Shown here: piece by piece, positions 6,011 to 7,669 of the stretch
Position numbering within the stretch: position 1 is the first letter of the stretch
Layout of the letters: each line of letters begins with the position of its first letter
Origin: an uncultured Gammaproteobacteria bacterium
GTDB lineage: Bacteria > Pseudomonadota > Gammaproteobacteria > Pseudomonadales > Azotimanducaceae
NCBI GenBank assembly: GCA_913043075.1
Contig: CAJWLI010000066.1
Span: forward strand, 1-7,669
Direction of reading: 5' to 3'
DNA length: 7,669 nt
The notes under the pieces: model-generated
The model's input: only the letters and a program-made list of their open reading frames with translations
What the model was told of the DNA's origin: nothing
The model's database searches: none
Translations under genes and position numbers: made by a program

Positions 6011-6055
6011 CTGATATTATCAGTCACCTTAAGCTTACTTCTTACTAGAAGTTTT
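6011..6055. terminator. Possible weak terminator region between convergent genes
   Basis: Two small inverted repeats lie at the convergent junction. CTGATA-T-TATCAG (6011-6023) is a near-symmetric palindrome. ACTTCT (6037-6042) and AGAAGT (6047-6052) form a 6-bp stem with a TACT loop followed on the plus strand by a short T run (6052-6055), and this stem spans the M16 stop codon. Both are AT-rich and weak, so they are at best a poor intrinsic terminator. Confidence 0.3.
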
Positions 6056-7669
6056 CTGGTTTTCCTGTGCCGAATTTCCCATCACTCGATATTAAGAGGT
6101 ATTCGCTTTCTGTTTTTTCACGAATCACGTCAAAAAAGTTAAGAACGTCTTCTTTTGTCAAATCAGATATAGCAGACCCTAATTGCTCTCGGCCATCGAA
6201 AGTCTCTAAATCCATCTCAAGATCTGACCAATACCTTGCGGCGCGTTGGCCAAGATTTTTGTCCTGCTGCATCAACTTCGAGATTAATCCTGCTTTGTTT
6301 TCAGTAAACTCTTTGTCATCCAACGCAGCCAAGCGAGCGTTTTCTTCTTTCAGATAATCAGTAATTCTCGATCTTAAATAACTCGGTCCCGCAACAGGAG
6401 ACTGGATGATAAACCCGAGTCCTCCCCTCCGTTTAATAGTGCTGTTCACAGCAGCTACTACATAGCCTAGTTGCTGATCCGTGCGCAAGCTTGAGAAAAA
6501 ACCTGGCGATATGAGATGATGTAACAGATAGGTTTTCGCTCTGTTAGTCAAATCGTCGTCCTCGGCCTGAACATAAAGAAATAAAGCAGCATCATCATGA
6601 TCAAGAACTAACTTGATCTCCCTCGCACCGCTAAGCTCAGAAATTTCTGGCTCATCCTTACTTTTTTTCGTGCTATTGAACACAGTCTCGTAGTGCTCAA
6701 TTATTTGAGAAACCTGAACGCTGTCGATATTGCCAACGAATAGCGCCTCTAGCGAAACATTCGCTAACTTATCGGACCGCCAATTTAATAGATCATCTAG
6801 TTCTATATCATCGAGTGCATCAAACACAGCTTCGACTGGCCAAACACTGCTTATCAACTCCTCTTTAAGTCTTCGTCCTGCTTGCTGGTAAGGTTTGTCA
6901 AACTTCTTATTAGCAAGCTCATTAAGAAGTTCCTCTTTAAGGGCGTCAAATCGCTTTAGATCTACCTTTGTCGAGGCCAGTTTAGCGAGAACTCTTTCAA
7001 TTAAAACAAACTGTTTTTCCGAATATCCCTGCAGAAGAACTTTGAAACCCTGCGCAACGGTCTCGATTTCGTAGGTCAAACCAGCAAGATATGCCGGATA
7101 CGACATCGAATTCAGCGCATCTTTTACGATCATTGCGTAGAGATTTGCATTTGCTTGATCATAAGCTGATAAAAATCCTTGATCTGTTTTTATCTTCATC
7201 TGAGCAACAACTTTTGGGATCCGGAAATCTACATCAGTGTCTAGATAAACTTTAATGCCATCTTTTTCTAAAAACAATTCCGGCGGACCTTGATCCGATT
7301 CAAGTAAATTAAGCGCACTAGGTATGAAAGGATTTTTTTTAGGGAGTTCCTCAAATTCTGGATCAATCGGATCTAGCTCTATTGGGTTTCTATCTAATTC
7401 AAAAGACACAGAAAAGTTCTTTTCCTTTTCTTTTCCTTGGAACTCTGGCGAGGAAATAGAAACCAAGACATTTTCGGGCGTGAGCGCAGCCAGGTATTTA
7501 TCGATCATTTCTTTATCAAATTCCTTCATTAGATAGGGCGAGGAAAGGATTAGTTCCGGCGGATGATCGTTGAGTCTTGGCGCTAACATTTGCACAGAGG
7601 AGATAGCAGGCATTTTCTCTGCAAATCGAAAACCAATTTCTGCCATCGTCGATTGTTCTTCATAACGCC
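6045..7669 (-). CDS. Insulinase-family M16 zinc metallopeptidase, C-terminal part (5' end off right edge)
   Basis: C-terminal 540 or so residues of a large M16 protease of the insulysin/pitrilysin (protease III) type, which degrades peptides inside a closed chamber; bacterial relatives are usually periplasmic or envelope-bound. The frame is open to the window edge. The first ATG visible (7646) is internal, because FRFAEKMPA just after it and LMKEFDKEMIDKYLAALTPE match the middle of insulysin-type proteins. The N-terminal domain with the HxxEH zinc site and any signal peptide therefore lie to the right. Numbered from the Met at 7646, the fourth-domain signature FFSSLRTDQQLGYVVAA (383-399) is intact, with Arg388 and Tyr395 at the spacing of the insulysin substrate-binding Arg and Tyr. 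GLGFIIQSP (409-417) and ARYWSDLE (470-477) follow as in the family. The protein ends with PENF. Convergent orientation and a housekeeping-type function suggest it marks the edge of the catabolic cluster. Whether the enzyme is active cannot be judged without the zinc domain. Confidence 0.88.
   Translation of the reverse strand, partial: RYEEQSTMAEIGFRFAEKMPAISSVQMLAPRLNDHPPELILSSPYLMKEFDKEMIDKYLAALTPENVLVSISSPEFQGKEKEKNFSVSFELDRNPIELDPIDPEFEELPKKNPFIPSALNLLESDQGPPELFLEKDGIKVYLDTDVDFRIPKVVAQMKIKTDQGFLSAYDQANANLYAMIVKDALNSMSYPAYLAGLTYEIETVAQGFKVLLQGYSEKQFVLIERVLAKLASTKVDLKRFDALKEELLNELANKKFDKPYQQAGRRLKEELISSVWPVEAVFDALDDIELDDLLNWRSDKLANVSLEALFVGNIDSVQVSQIIEHYETVFNSTKKSKDEPEISELSGAREIKLVLDHDDAALFLYVQAEDDDLTNRAKTYLLHHLISPGFFSSLRTDQQLGYVVAAVNSTIKRRGGLGFIIQSPVAGPSYLRSRITDYLKEENARLAALDDKEFTENKAGLISKLMQQDKNLGQRAARYWSDLEMDLETFDGREQLGSAISDLTKEDVLNFFDVIREKTESEYLLISSDGKFGTGKPENF

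Noticed and set aside
1..7669. Mobile element, attachment site, CRISPR array, tRNA or rRNA
   Set aside because: No transposase or integrase motifs, long terminal repeats, regularly spaced repeats or recognisable tRNA/rRNA sequence were seen. Gene coverage is nearly complete, and no gene-free stretch exceeds about 220 bases.

Overview
The window looks like part of a bacterial chromosome, most likely from a proteobacterium and plausibly a marine gammaproteobacterium. This is an inference from moderate GC, a compact layout, Shine-Dalgarno-led genes and an insulinase-type (pitrilysin/protease III-like) M16 protease. No rRNA, tRNA, mobile element or CRISPR array was seen, so the placement is not firm.

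Layout. (1) Positions 1-1789, minus strand: a two-gene unit for a thiamine-diphosphate (TPP) 2-oxo-acid/acetoin dehydrogenase E1 component. E1-alpha comes first, then E1-beta 3 nt later; E1-beta runs off the left edge. (2) Positions 1790-2007: a divergent regulatory region with a good sigma70-type promoter facing right. (3) Positions 2008-6009, plus strand: four genes in one direction. They encode a Rieske non-heme iron oxygenase alpha subunit, a class III (CaiB/BaiF) CoA-transferase joined to it by a TAATG overlap, an AhpD-like/carboxymuconolactone decarboxylase (CMD) family protein, and a short-chain dehydrogenase/reductase (SDR). A possible 16-codon leader ORF overlaps the CMD gene start by ATGA, and a strong inverted repeat lies before the SDR gene. 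(4) Positions 6045-7669, minus strand: the C-terminal part of an insulinase-family M16 metallopeptidase. It converges on the SDR gene and is probably unrelated to the cluster.

How the genes may work together (inference). The left and centre form a divergent accessory catabolic locus. The Rieske enzyme would hydroxylate or demethylate a substrate, the CoA-transferase would activate a carboxylic acid as its CoA thioester, and the SDR would oxidise or reduce a hydroxyl/keto group. The CMD-like protein may do a small isomerisation, decarboxylation or redox step. The E1 pair would decarboxylate a 2-oxo acid or cleave an acetoin-like product. No reductase/ferredoxin for the Rieske enzyme, no E2/E3 for the E1 pair, and no transporter or regulator are visible, so the substrate cannot be named. 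The combination may be an undescribed degradation pathway, but the sequence alone does not prove it.
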